From assembly GCF_905163445.1 (NCBI RefSeq), contig NC_053193.1:6510001-6574000 (forward strand): 64,000 nt of DNA, given 5' to 3'. This DNA is from Pararge aegeria (taxonomy: Eukaryota; Arthropoda; Insecta; Lepidoptera; Nymphalidae). Positions 38,590-50,723 of the stretch are shown piece by piece. The notes beneath the pieces were generated by a model. That model worked only from the letters and a program-made list of their open reading frames with translations, was not told the DNA's origin and did no database searches. The number at the start of each line of letters is the position of its first letter. Position 1 is the stretch's first letter. Made by a program: the position numbers and the translations under genes.

Positions 38590-38890
38590 GATCTTTTTTT
38601 TTAGGTTCTGAACCCAAAGGGACCGTATAACTAATGCACTACTGTTCGTCTGTCTGTCTGTCTGCCTGTCTGTCTGTCTGTTTGTCTGTCCGTCCGTCTG
38701 ACAGCGGGTTGTATCTAACAAACTTAAACAGGTAGATTTGAAATCTTCTACCTTTTATATTTCCTCCAAGTGCCTGTGACGGAAAAGCAGACAGACATAC
38801 ACGATAGTCGGTACCCCCGACTAAAAACCTGCGATAATAGCTTTGGGGCCTCGGCGCATCGGTGCGTACATTTGTGTGAGTATGCTGTTT
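38590..38890. repeat. Repeat with CTGT microsatellite
   Basis: Contains a run of (CTGT)n with interruptions at 38,647-38,690, followed by 'gcagacagacatacacgata' and 'gggtaccccc'-like sequence. The 70-codon minus-strand ORF with a TDRQ repeat is a translation of this microsatellite. Confidence 0.6.
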
Positions 38891-39299
38891 CGAACAATTG
38901 TTCGTAGATTCCCTAGTGCTTTTATATATTTACTGTGATGATAGCGAGATGATGGCGATAACTACATTATAGCTACGAGGGTTCCAAAGGCGCTCACAAA
39001 GAAAAAGCCCACGAAAAACTTATCGGGGTGCTACTCTTGTTATCATCATTTCACATTGTCATTTAAAATAATAACTAATCGTTTTGAAAAAATAACATAG
39101 CTAGAAAGCTTGTAGGGAAATTTTGAAGGTCCCATGAGAAAAATTATGTAGATTTCTTAAATACGACCTTAGCTTTAATTTGCAAATAACATAGAATCAT
39201 GCAATTTTTATAATTCATAGAAACATGCAAGTAGGTAATTTTAAAATAGTTTTAGTTAGTGTGTTAGCTCTACGTATGCAAGTGTTGTGATTTAATTGT

Positions 39300-39570
39300 A
39301 ACTGCCTCGTTGACATAGTGGTTAGCATATTTGATTGCAAATCACGAGGTCCTGATTTCGAATCCCTGGGCCGCTAAGGCCACGGTGAGCTAATTCAGCC
39401 GTTGCATTGATCGCGGTAATCGCCAGTACTATAGTAACAGTAAAAACCAAAAAAAGGCCACAAACTTGCGTTGAAGCAGTGTGCTAGGAGTACAAACCTT
39501 CTCATCAACGAGAGAAGGCGCCTTTGCCGAGCTGTGGGACATAAAAATGGTGATGCCGATGTTTTAAGTT
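39300..39570 (+). mobile_element. SINE family D
   Basis: The tRNA-like head 'actgcctcgttgacatagtg', 'gttagcatatttga' and B box 'atttcgaatccctgg' are followed by 'gcgttgaagcagtgtgctag', 'ttctcatcaacgagagaagg' and 'ctgtgggacataaaaatgg'. The 89-codon ORF downstream is mostly repeat. Confidence 0.75.
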
Positions 39571-41267
39571 CTTTAAAATTTTCGACATGGTATAAAACTA
39601 AAGAGTATCTAGGAATCTCTCAGTTCATCCTACAAAATATATTCAACCCACTCGAAAGTTTTTTCCAGAGGTACATGGGTATAAGTATGTCTCCACAGCA
39701 CTTAAGATCCATCACGAAACCCTTAAAAGCTGTCAATTGATATTGCGACTCCCTTTTGTACGTACCTCAAAAGACAGAGTAAGTAGCTACTGGCGATCGA
39801 ATAATTTTTGCCCCGTATCCATATTAGCCCATTTTAGTGTTATAGGCGTATAGAAAATGCCTATGCCTTTATATACTTGGGTCAGCGGGATTTGGCAAGA
39901 ACCTAGGCACTGCAGTCTGCAAATAGTAGGTAACCAATAGAACAGAAAAAAACTGCTTTTTATGCCGAATTAGGTATCGGATTCACTATTTTTAAAAATC
40001 GTATTATGTCGTTTATAATTGAATAGTTTCAATTTTCATCGTTAAGGTTCATCGGTAAATAGTGAGCATATCTAAGTAGTTTACCTTTTACTACTTTATG
40101 TAACAAGGTGGAGGACCCAATGGAATCTTTGCAAACATTATTGATTACCTCTCTTGCTTTCACTTCATAAAGGGCTACGTAAAACATTTTTTTTTATTGT
40201 TTTTATTTTCTTTTTCTTTTCTTGCGTGTTTCTTGTATTGTTACTAAGTTTGTGCAGTATTCTAAATAAATAAATAAATAAATGTTTAGGTGATATTTGA
40301 CTCACGAGAAGCTTTGTTGTAGGTATAGGTATATAATGTATGACACGCTGTCACTTAGCTCAAATGGATCTTTAAAAACTGGTTACTTTGACTTGTAGGC
40401 AACGCCCCATATACATTTTTAATGAAGTACCTGAGTTTCAGAAATATGTTTAAAGCGCGATTTTAGCGAAGAAAAATAAAAGCATCCAAAATGTCCTTCC
40501 AACAAAGAAGTACGCGTATCTCGTTTGTCATCGAGCCATTAAGCTAATGGATAAGGCCGAGCCTTGATCCAGTTCACTCGATGAGTTCTGGAACATTCTC
40601 ACTACCTCTTGGTATCATAGACATGACAGGCAGACCTGGAGATATATATATAAAAGGAAGTTGTGTTAGTTACACCATTTATAACTCAAGAGCGGCTGGA
40701 CCTATTTTTATGATATCTATTTAATTTTTCGCTTTCTCTTAGTCCGGAATAGGATAATAAGTATTGAAATATAACATTCATCAAAAAAAAAAAAGAGATC
40801 CGCGGTACGAAGTTTGCTGGGACAGCTAGTAGTTTTATAATTAAATATTTGCGTAAATAATATTCTCGCTAATAAAATGTATGATGTTGAAAGTCAGATT
40901 TCAATATAAATTATTTTAAGCAAGTCGACTTTAAAGGCACTTTTGTCGGAACAAGTGTGTCTGTTTATAGAGACTCTTATATTTAAGTAACCGTAATTTA
41001 AATATAAATAAGTCAACTACTCACAATGGTTGCATGGAATAAATCACTGTAAGTGTTCAGGTTGCCTTTTTTCACATTTTTTATTTGTTTTTATTTTGCA
41101 AAATTTTATTTTAGATTTAAATTGTTTTGCCACCAAAAAGCAAAAAGCTCAGCTCAACCTCCTACGAAAATATTTGATAGCAAGTTATCTTGATGTAATC
41201 TTGCATAGGAATGGTAAGGATACATCCTGCACGGCTAGCGTAGGCGTAGGCAGGAAACAAAAGTTAA

Positions 41268-41480
41268 GTATATCCCCTGAAAAGGGATAAAATTACCGTG
41301 TTCACTTGCCAAAACACGGCAACATGCGGATACCCCCGCCAATGCTCGGAGAGTTGATAAAGCTGTGGTCCCCCACAGTTTAAAAAAGAGATAGATAAAA
41401 TTGTATGCTTGCCCCGGGGAGACAAATGTCCCCTGCCGGTGTTGGTCGTGCTGGAGACGGCGGCCATAATATGATACTGC
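41268..41480 (+). repeat. Dispersed repeat, family G
   Basis: Aligned by eye to the copy at 30.27 kb: 'tatcccctgaaaagggataa', 'gccaatgctcggagag', 'ccccacagttt', 'gccccggggagac'. It ends about 90 bases before the first coding exon of the secreted-protein gene, so it is intronic or promoter-proximal. Confidence 0.6.
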
Positions 41481-41582
41481 GGGCTTTTTAAAAACCCAAT
41501 ATAACTACCCACGAAGTCTTTGGCAGCATATGGTACAAAAATAAATGTTCAATAGAAGTGTTTTGTCTTCCAGGTGTTTGCG

Positions 41583-44192
41583 ATGTGGTACCTGTGGTTC
41601 GTGTTGCTGGTGTCCTGTGCACCGGCCGAGGGCGAGGTGGCCGACGCGCCGGTGCTGACCACCCGCGCGCCGCCGCGCACCCTCGACCGACAGCTGGGCG
41701 AGCTGGCCTGGCCCTCTTGGATACAGAACCCAGAGAACAACAACCAGAACGCGCCGCCCAGACGTATAACGACCAAGTCCCTTTTCATCACTCCACTAGT
41801 CTGCCCTAAGGGTCATCGTCTCGATGGAACTGCTTGTGTGCAGGTAAAATACATAGTTTTACCTATTACCTAACTTACGTAAAAATACGAGTGTGATTTT
41901 AGTCCATACGTCTGTATTGTATTTACATGACTTTATTTTCATTATTGTCTACATTGTAAGACACAGACAATAGGCATGGCTATGAGAAAAAGATAGAAAT
42001 AAAATGTATTCTCGCACCTCTGTCTTGCCTCTACAGCAAATAATATACGAAACGTAACCCTCTCTGTTCTTATCTTCACTAACTAATATATCTCTCCCAA
42101 CTTTCGTTCGCCTCGCCCGATCACACTTTTCGTAACGCTCTCGTCACGCATTTACCAGCTTACTCCCCAAGTACTAAGAAGATTTTCTTCAAAAATCTGG
42201 TAGAATATATCCATAAAACTTGTCTGAGACCCGTTATACATATAATCCTGCCGCATTTTCGGACGTCTGTGAGTTGGTTATGATAAGTCATGTTATATAC
42301 CTAAGAACAATGAAACAGTTAAGATAACCTATCTCGTTGGTCTTAGCATGTTTAACTACGACTCACGAGATCCTGGGTTCGAATCCCGGTTTTGCTCTTA
42401 ATGAGTTAAGAAATTAGTGGTATGAACCCCTTGCCTAGGAGAGCACGTTAATTAAGCAAGTTAAGTTATAAAATAAGCGGCACCAATACCTATAATCTAC
42501 CCGATTCGAAAGAAGACGGTTATTCACGATTCATAAGACACCAATCCAAAAATTTTAATCGTTTATTACACTATCTATTAAAGGCCTTATTTATTGATGT
42601 AGCATACCATGAAAGGTGCCGACAGTTGCAGTGAGACAAAACACTGCATTCCGACATTATGCCACGTATATTGATAAGATTCTCAGGTGGTATAAGTTTT
42701 CTTCAGCTCAGTTAAATAAAAAAATATGTTTTCAGGTACTAACAGTAAACAAGGATGACCACGAGCGTATCTTGCTGCAAGAGCTTAATGCTCTGTTTAC
42801 TTCCGCTCCGAACAATGGCGATGTGATATATGACTATGGAGATGAAGATCCTGGGCCTTTGCAACTGTCCATACCTATAGGGATAGACCCGTTGCAAGAA
42901 TCATCTCCACAGGTGTGTAATAAACTACCTTAAAAAATTTTGCTTGATTATTTCGAATTATGGCAAAATAAAAATTAAACCATGGAATAGAAACGGATCA
43001 ACACCCATATTATTCCGCTAATCAAAATCTTCTAAGGTTTTGCTAAATATTCACGATCGTTTTTCTCTTACAGGCTCAAGACTTGCAGCCGAACTACGTT
43101 AAGGTTGACAAAAAAGGCGATAATACTGACGCTAACGTAGAAGCTGAACTGGAATTACTGAAGTTACAACAAGCACATTATGCTAAACTTAACAACACCC
43201 AATACGGAAGCAATATTTTGTCTCACAACGTATTGCACAACTTATTGACTTATTCAGATAAACCGAAACGGGACAGCCCGCTGACTAACTCTACTGAGAT
43301 TGACTCAAACAGCACTGACGAGGGACAAAAGGAAGTTGTTTATGGACACGTAAATGTTGACCCTGTTTTGTACGACACCGACGATAGAAATAACCACGGC
43401 GAAGAAGAGGAATACGTTACTGAAAAAACAAATGAAAAACAAACACAAGAACAAAACGACACACCCGCCATAAACAATACTAATATAGATAATCAGAATA
43501 TAACATCGGATTCTACAGCGCCAAACGCAAACAAAGACGCTGAAGCAGCGAAACTTAATCCAGAAAATGATTATTCTGACATTGGAGAGGCTATTAAACT
43601 GATAAGCAGGTATGCTGAAGTATCCACGGATGATAACTTTAATAAAGAAGATAAGACTATTCCGTCAAGGGAGGATAGTGTATTAGGTACACGCACTAAA
43701 CTACAACATCGCCGCAATAAAACCAAGCTCTCCAACAGATTGAGGAATCCCGAAATTCCCACTCCAGATATCACTATTAATGATGATGATATTACTAATG
43801 AGAAGATCCAACCGCAAAATGTTGTTTACTTTAGATATCCCTGGCCTAGTGAAAGTTCTGGGTCGCAGCCATCTAATTTTCCGTTCCGACATTTGCAAGA
43901 TTACTGGCCTGGACGAAGTCAGATTGGAGGAGTTTACAATAGTATGCATGGGAACCCGCGTCGCCATCATCATTCGTACCCTCACTATTTCCGCCCTCGT
44001 GGCTACCAATATGTGGGTTATTCGGACACACAACCTGGCTTGCAAGAGCCCTACTCCGGGCTTCGACGATATCCGCATAAAATTGTTGGCCGTAATACTA
44101 GTCCCATAAGATCTCACGCTAACAATCAAGATTTGTATAGCCTTCTCGGTTTAAGGCACTGGTTCAGTAGTGAGGGAGCGGCAAAAAGATAG
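41583..44192 (+). CDS. Secreted protein of unknown function, 518 aa, three exons
   Basis: Coding exons are 41583-41843, 42736-42912 and 43074-44192. All introns are GT-AG and phase 0, and the join is in frame. An acceptor ('ttgtcttccag') at 41,573 shows at least one upstream untranslated exon. The protein starts with a hydrophobic signal sequence (WYLWFVLLV, residues 2-10). No other membrane span follows, so export is likely. Residues 74-85 form a CPKGHRLDGTAC motif, the only cysteine pair in the mature chain. Then come an acidic, Asn-rich middle (about 215-345) with several N-glycosylation sequons (for example N218, N288), dibasic sites (K210-R211, R477-R478) and a His/Tyr/Pro-rich part (about 395-490). 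The C-terminus is a basic AAKR. Short CPxGxxLD..C motifs occur in several insect secreted proteins, but I recognise no family. It could be a processed precursor, a matrix protein or a signalling ligand. Confidence 0.85.
42323..42425 (+). mobile_element. SINE family D head, within intron 1
   Basis: 'cctatctcgttggtcttagc', 'atgtttaactacgactcacg' and a good B box 'gggttcgaatcccgg' form a tRNA-like head. Most of the body is missing. It lies in the first intron of the secreted-protein gene, so a real tRNA is unlikely. Confidence 0.65.
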
Positions 44193-46854
44193 TTTGCTAC
44201 AACCGCGAGTAGACAATTCGATGTTACCCGACGACATATAATGGAAGCTATGGGAAGTCTTACCTACTGCACGCATTTTTATCCTTATCTCGTAAAAAAT
44301 TGCTAACTTATTAAGTAAATATAAGCATGTAAACATTTCTGCCATAGCTTTCACTATATTCAGCCTATTTATTTTAAAGCCAAATACTACAGTCATAGTT
44401 GTGTAATATTTTTGTTAGCTATTTTAAGTTCTTGTAAATATTCCTACACTATATACTTACCTACCTAAGCGTTTTTTTACTACTGAAAATTTAACGTTTC
44501 TCCATTAGTATTATCGTTGTTTTTGTATTATGTAAATTGTTGTATTACTAATTTATGTTTATTTGATGTATATTTTTTGTTTTTGTGACTTGTGAGTTAG
44601 TCGTATGTAATGCAAATCGTGGTTTCTTAAAAAACGGTACAAATATAAATTGGCACTGGCTTGCCCTTATCGATGTGAATCTTTGCTACGATTAAGTACT
44701 TATGTGTAGATAAATAATTCAACTGACCTATGTTGTATTGAATTATAATAGCTGTAAAGAGTTTTGTTTATTTGTCGAGAAATTTAATTTAATTTAACCC
44801 ACCAGCAAGCGAGGTTTTAAAGCATACATGACAAGAATTGAGAGAAAGTCGCCCGCCCCTTCGCTCTATTAAAACAAAATAAGCTTTTAAAAATTTTCGT
44901 AGATTATTGCCATTGAAAAATAGGTGTTATATCAACCCATCCAACGCACATGCTCGTAACTCCCTAATCAGCTCATGAATTTAAAAATATGAAAGTTTTT
45001 GTCATTATATAAATTTTACTAATTTAAAAAAAATAAAATCTAAATTGATAACAAAATAATATTTTTAGGAAAATAGTTTGGTATAAGTAAGGATCAAAAA
45101 TACGACGTTTTGCGTTGGGTAGGCCGACTTATAAGATCCCATAGACTCAGGTAAAATATAGACGGTCACTTTTTCTTATCCAAGAATTGTATCTATCACC
45201 AGCAGCAACGAACTATAAAAAAGCAATTGGGTTCGTTCGTCGTTCTTTTAATAAAAAAATATCTTAGTTACATTTCTCACAAAGTGTATTTTATTATTGA
45301 AATATTTTTACACTAACTACCGAACTATTACTCATATATTGATCCCACCAAAGTTTAGTTTAAGTGTTTAGATATAATACGGCGTTATTAATGGATGCTA
45401 ATATTTTCGTAGTCTTAGATATTAGATATTTTCATATTATGCGTATTTTTCTACTGAAAACTATGTACTAATTTGTTCTTCATTAATTGTATGAGGCATA
45501 TTATAAAACATTTAGATACCTAATAAGGTTTAAAAAAAAACTATTTTATTAAAATTTTGATAACCTTGATTGTATGTATGGTGATAAAAATACTTGCCAT
45601 ATTTTATTGGGCATATTTCCCCTTTAAACCAGTGTTTATAGCATTCTTATATCGCAGCCGTTACGCCGTATATCGCAGAATATATTAAACCGCATAAATG
45701 ATGCTTAGTAAAACGTGCTATTTTATTATAATAAAATTAAATGTCGTCTCTTTAGTCAATAATAGTTCAACTAAAATATTAACTATAAAATCATATACCT
45801 GTAACGAAAATACCTACGAACGTAGTAAAAGAAAAAAAACAGTAAAACCATTTTTTTTTAATACTTAATGAAATCTATTTTACTCGGATTAATAACGTAC
45901 ATAACTAACTGCCCCCTCCTACCATGGTTTATAGCAGTATTAATTTAATATTGTTAACGTTTTGTTACAGAATTATAGCCCTTATTCAAAGGAGATAACA
46001 TCCTTTGAATAAGGATTATATGTTATATAAACTATCTGTTCAAAATAATATTGCTTTCAGATATTCCTTAATAAATGAAAGAATTTATTAATTGAATTAC
46101 CTATTCTAAACGATTGTTATAAATATATTTTTAGAAAACGAAATGTCCCATCATATACCTAAAATTAACAAAATTGAAAGAATATTGTGTCAAAATCGGA
46201 ACCTGTACAAATAGTAGTTTTAAGAATGAAATAAATGATAATATACATACAATATATAATATCAAAATACTTAATTATTACATAGTTTATAAAATATCAT
46301 TATCCAATGTGCTTAATATTCGGTTTGATGAAAAGCAAATGTAGAAAATTATCAATGCCAGTATTTTACTGTAAATATGAATGTGTTATAATAAAATTAT
46401 TGAAATCAAATGATAAAATGTAATTTTATTTTTTAAAAAACCATCCTGATAATGCCATCGAAAACCAAATTTGAAAAGAAAAGTCTTGCAACTCAGTTTT
46501 TCTACCGGAAAGGTTGTGTATAAACCGTATCATACCAAATTAGTTACTTTATTAAGTCCCTACTTACTTCTGTCATAAGTTTTTGCATATTATTAGCAAA
46601 CCTAACAAAAACTTATCGTGACCATATCAATATTTAAAAAATATTATAAAATAGATTGACTTGGCCATCGCATGAAAACACAATGTATCGCACAAGTAAT
46701 AAATATTATTTTATTAAATAAGAGTGTTTAATGCGATTGCAAAGTATTGTCAAACTATTTTATTTAAAACATGCATATGCCAAGCATATTTTAAATAAAA
46801 TGGCTTGGTTACTGAAAATTCTAGGGGATCGAAAATAGCCTGATCTGCTTGGAG
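44193..46854 (+). other. Probable 3' UTR and downstream AT-rich DNA
   Basis: Very AT-rich sequence after the stop codon with several AATAAA signals (for example 45,724 and 46,390-46,395). I cannot tell which is used. A hairpin sits at 45,980-46,014. No ORF with coding character was found. Confidence 0.4.
45980..46014. repeat. Stem-loop, 14-bp perfect stem
   Basis: Arms 'ccttattcaaagga' (45,980-45,993) and 'tcctttgaataagg' (46,001-46,014) are perfect inverses with a 7-base loop. Four to five more outer bases pair after one mismatch. Confidence 0.75.
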
Positions 46855-47100
46855 AAAATAAATAAATATACTAAGTACGACAATTTAAACATCGCTAGAG
46901 TAAGTTACTAGGATAACTGATGAATGATTTTTATGATTAATATAGGTACATAAATACTTATAATGGAGATACAGATAAACACCCAGACACTGAAAAACAT
47001 TCGTGTTCATCACACAAACATTTTCCTGTTGTGGGAATCGAACCCTCAGCCTTTGATTCAGAAAGCAGGGTCACTGCCCACTGCGCCAATAGGCCGTCGT
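46855..47100 (-). mobile_element. SINE family B
   Basis: Minus-strand copy with head 'ggcctattggcgcagtgggc', B box 'gggttcgattcccac', and 'gtctgggtgttta'. It ends in a TTTA tail. The short ORFs on both strands here are SINE sequence. Confidence 0.85.
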
Positions 47101-47499
47101 AAAGGTGGTACGGCCGCTTTTTTGCTAGACTTGGTGGGGTCAATGCCGTGCTCCTCGAATGAAGCCAAGTAGTAATAAAGACTAAAGAGTAACAAAGGAT
47201 TAGGATACCTATCTAGTACGACCCTTCCCACTATGTTATGAATACGAAACGAATTACGAAAGGGCGTTTTAATGTTCGCCGGAATGAGGATAATATATTC
47301 ACCTGCAAGCGAACACATTTTTACCCATAATTAGCTATATTATTCTTACGTATATAAAAAAAAAAATCTTTCTCTGAAAAATAGAATGGAAACCTCGTGC
47401 TTTACTTCTGCACCATTGGCAATTTTTTTTCTCACACAGGTCTTTTTCATTTTTGGGTACAGGTAATAATCACTTTGATCCAGGTCTGGACTATATAGT

Positions 47500-48010
47500 G
47501 TGGGTGATTTGAAATATCGAAGTCAACCTTAACTGCTTGCTAGGGTGAGAAAACGAGTCCTTTTCAAACTAGTTGCCGAGACCTTGACGTAGTGGACTCA
47601 TTTCAAGTACTTTTTACTCGTTCGATCCGCCCCTCTCACCTCTTCAGTAGAAACACTGCAATGCAATTTGACATTGCAAGTCTATCGGATTCCGTAATGA
47701 CTCCGCTCCGCTGCCTAGAACGAGTTCATTTCAATTCTGTCGGCTCGCTCAGTCCTTTCCGCTCGACTATTTATTGGTGGAAACACAAGTATGCAGTTTA
47801 CTCTTGCGAGTTGAACGGAGCCCTTAATGGGTCCGCTTCCCTGGATATGGGCGGTGGAAAACCGACTTAGGCTGCCCGTCCACCGGAGCGGAGCGAGGCA
47901 GCGGAGCCGAGAAACGGTCTAATGCGGAGCGCAGTTGCGAACTGCGCTCCGATTATCATACAAAAACTTTTTTTTCTCTCTGATTCGGATTATGGAAACT
48001 CCTATATCTA
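47500..48010. mobile_element. GC-rich repeat with CGGAGCG motifs
   Basis: A GC-rich patch in AT-rich surroundings with repeated 'gactccgctccgctgcc', 'ggagcggagcgaggcagcgg' and a palindrome at 47,925-47,951. It resembles the 'cgttcaccggagcggagcgg' termini of DNA-transposon remnants in moths and butterflies. The 92-codon ORF (47,592-47,870) is within it and is not called. The class is uncertain. Confidence 0.45.
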
Positions 48011-49130
48011 AGTTATCTATCGAAGGAATTCCTTGCTCGTCCTAAAAGACAATGTCAGGCCCAAACAAGTCAAGTCAAGGGCGCAGGGGCTGCGATCAAG
48101 TATTAACAGAAAACAGTAGTTATAAGTGGTTTCCATCTTCTGGTTTGGTACATTAGTAGCTGTTCGTGACAGGGGTTTCGTCACCTAAACAACAAAATTT
48201 TATCAAAAACCGGTTACTCATTTTGGGTATGAATAGGTGATACCAGAATTTACGTGAATTTTCCTGGATATAAAAATTTCCTTCGTAAATTCCCGGTCCA
48301 TAAGCTGTGTCCATGCAAAAACCACGTCCATCCGTTGCTCTGTACCTGTGTGATTTTAATACAAACCAACTAGCTAACTTTCGCACTATATAGTATTAGA
48401 CATACTCCTTAACCAAAAAATCCGTCTCCAATGTGACATAAGGGCAAAAGATAAGTCTTAAGGAATCATTATAATCAAAGTTTGACTATGATTAAAAAAA
48501 AACCAGGGTTACATTCCAGATTTTATTGAAAAAAAATATTAAATTTTTCTTAGTAACACTGTTTAAATTGATATTTCCTACAAGTATCGAGGCAAAATAA
48601 TAATAATAATAATATATTAACTTGTTCAAATAAATCACATACCCTGTTCTTGCACATACTTACTTCATACAACATACAAAATGGGTAACTTAAAGACAAA
48701 GGAACACTTGAGACATCAAAAACATGTAAAAAAAACAATATAAATCTACTTACAAACAAGACATTTGTACATAATATCACAATAATAAAAATACTTATTA
48801 GTATTATTGACGATCAATGTAAGGTACTTTATGAGCCAATGCATTAAAAAAAAATTACTGTACATGTTTATTTAGAAAGAAGATATTGAGTATGCATGCA
48901 CTATTCAATAACAGGTTTATTAGATTTAAATATCAAGAAGTATATGCAAGGACAGTCCTTATTAAATTTTTTATCTTTTATTTATCATAGTAGGGAGTTC
49001 ATATCTTTGAGTTCTTTCAAAGAAACTCACAAATAAAGTCAAGTTTGGAGATTATCAAATGAAATTATGACTTAAAGAACATGTAAGTACTATCAGAAAC
49101 AAACCAATAATCAATGTTGCCACTGCCACT
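48011..49130 (-). other. Downstream region and probable 3' UTR of GID4
   Basis: AT-rich with an AAT microsatellite at 48,597-48,612. Minus-strand AATAAA signals lie at 48,977-48,982 and 48,868-48,873, 150-260 bases after the GID4 stop codon, and either could end the transcript. Two short minus-strand ORFs have no domain. Confidence 0.4.
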
Positions 49131-50723
49131 TCATCTAAATTCATAAATTTGAATGCTGTTTTCTGGGACGTGACTTAAGGTCAGTGATTGAAACCTGAAA
49201 ATTAAAAAAAAAACATGGATAATAAAAGCAAAGATGTCTATATGATGTATAGTAAAAAAAGGGAATTGAATTGAGCCTCTTTTGAAGTCTTGTAAATAGA
49301 AGTCTGGTGTAACTAGACATAGATTCAGCCAGCAATTTTTTAATTATTCAAGCAAAAGACTCTGAAAAGTAAACACATCACACACCTCCTACTCCAATGC
49401 CACTTTTGCTCATAACAATAGTTAATGAAAACATTGTTCTACTCACCACTCAGAACTTCTGTGGTAATAAAAGCCTTCTATAGTAGCTGCAGATTTGTGG
49501 AAACATATATAGTAGAACCCAGCAAACGAAGCACCATTAATGTCTTTTATAGTATGATCCGGCACTAAGAAATGTTCTTTCCACCTCATAAATACATAAT
49601 CAGCCTTTGCAAGAGAATCATAATCAAATGAGTCCGAGTTGAATGTCTTCAAATATGGTACAAACAAGTCAAACTTGCTCTGTAAAAGATAATAAGCAGA
49701 GTTTAGCTAGTTTACATTCCCCCATTCCCTAACTAATAGTATGATAATTGCAAAAAGAAAATTTTAAAGGAAGAAAAAAAAACAAATTTTTGAATCGAGT
49801 CCAGTGAATTAGTGACAGTGAGTCAATTGAGATTTTACCTTTAATATTAAGGTAAAAGTCCATTACTGTTCTTTTGGGAGTATAAGTGTGCCCATCATTA
49901 AGATAAATACAAAACAATGCTGATACAATAATGTGAAGCCTTTTGGCATTGATCTACTTAACATGCTTTTGAAATAATCATGCCTGTTACTCAAAAAGTA
50001 TATTCTAAGAAGCTGGGAAGGAATACAGTGGTAGATAAATTCCTTATTAACAATTTGCTGATGCAATCTGCTGTGTCAATTTATTTTTCTCCATCATATT
50101 CAGCACTGATCACTTAAATATTTTAAAAAAGGGCTTCATAGTAAATAAAATGTACAAAATGTAACTTGCTTTAGAAATAAATTTATGTACCCAATGTTTC
50201 CTATCTACATCTTCGTCTGCGTCCCATTTTCTCGTTAAAAACGGGTATTTGGCTGATATAATTTCTCCATCGAAAAACGTTGTTAATGTCGGGAATTCTT
50301 CTGTTAAACCTTTAATTTTTAAATAACCACAAAGGTATGAATTTTCTTCGTCGACATGCTGTAAACAAAGGCAAGTTATAGTCACTAAATACCAGAAGTA
50401 GGTTAATATGCGCACACAATCTAAATGACAGATCACGTACTGATTCTATATAAAAATATTTGTTTTGATGCCTACTAGAGACAAAAGAAAAAGAACCTAC
50501 CAAATATTCTCAAAAGTTCCCAAAATAGCACTCCACAAATGTATATTCATTATTTGCGTACTTTGTTTTTACTAACCTGCAACACAACTTCGACTTCATA
50601 CGAATTTCCTTTAGATTTCTGATGCCCTTGAAATTTGGAGCCGTTGTAAAGAAGAGATTTTGTTACGCCAGGTTGTTTTGAATTTGCTGGCGGCGGAGGA
50701 GTAATATCAACCTTAACTGGCAT
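49131..50723 (-). CDS. GID4: GID4, substrate receptor of the CTLH/GID E3 ubiquitin ligase, 203 aa
   Basis: Four minus-strand exons: 50577-50723, 50191-50358, 49447-49679 and 49131-49194. All splice sites are GT-AG and the joined frame is open to a TGA stop. The protein is a Vid24-type beta-barrel. Landmarks that match animal GID4 almost residue for residue include GSKFQGHQKSKGNSY (28-42), SYLCGYLKIKGLTEE (56-70), LTRKWDADEDVDRKHW (90-105), FMRWKEHFLVPDHTIKD, GASFAGFYYICFHKSAA and HRSSEW. It ends in IYEFR like the human protein. In animals GID4 recognises proteins with N-terminal proline or related degrons for the CTLH ligase. The variable N-terminal extension of the 300-residue human protein is absent; the ATG used is the first in frame before PPPP. 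It is transcribed divergently from Pkn, about 1.08 kb apart. Confidence 0.95.

Larger units (their letters stand above)
38101..41267. other. Repeat-containing stretch, no gene seen
   Basis: Between the named repeats there is a LINE-like tail with four TAAA units at about 40,180-40,283. A retroposon at 40,645-40,830 ends 'gctgggacagctagt'. No coding exon was found. Confidence 0.45.

Noticed and set aside
38509..38721. ORF with TDRQTDRQ repeats (-)
   Set aside because: It is a translation of a CTGT microsatellite.
42323..42400. Possible tRNA gene in intron 1 of the secreted-protein gene
   Set aside because: The B box is good, but the sequence matches SINE family D heads elsewhere in the window and does not fold as a full cloverleaf by eye.
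43571..44129. ORFs on the minus strand and in other frames opposite the third exon of the secreted-protein gene
   Set aside because: They are shadows of the real coding exon.
47058..47318. Minus-strand ORF with a plausible-looking peptide next to SINE B
   Set aside because: About half of it is SINE sequence, and the rest has no recognised domain or splice signals.
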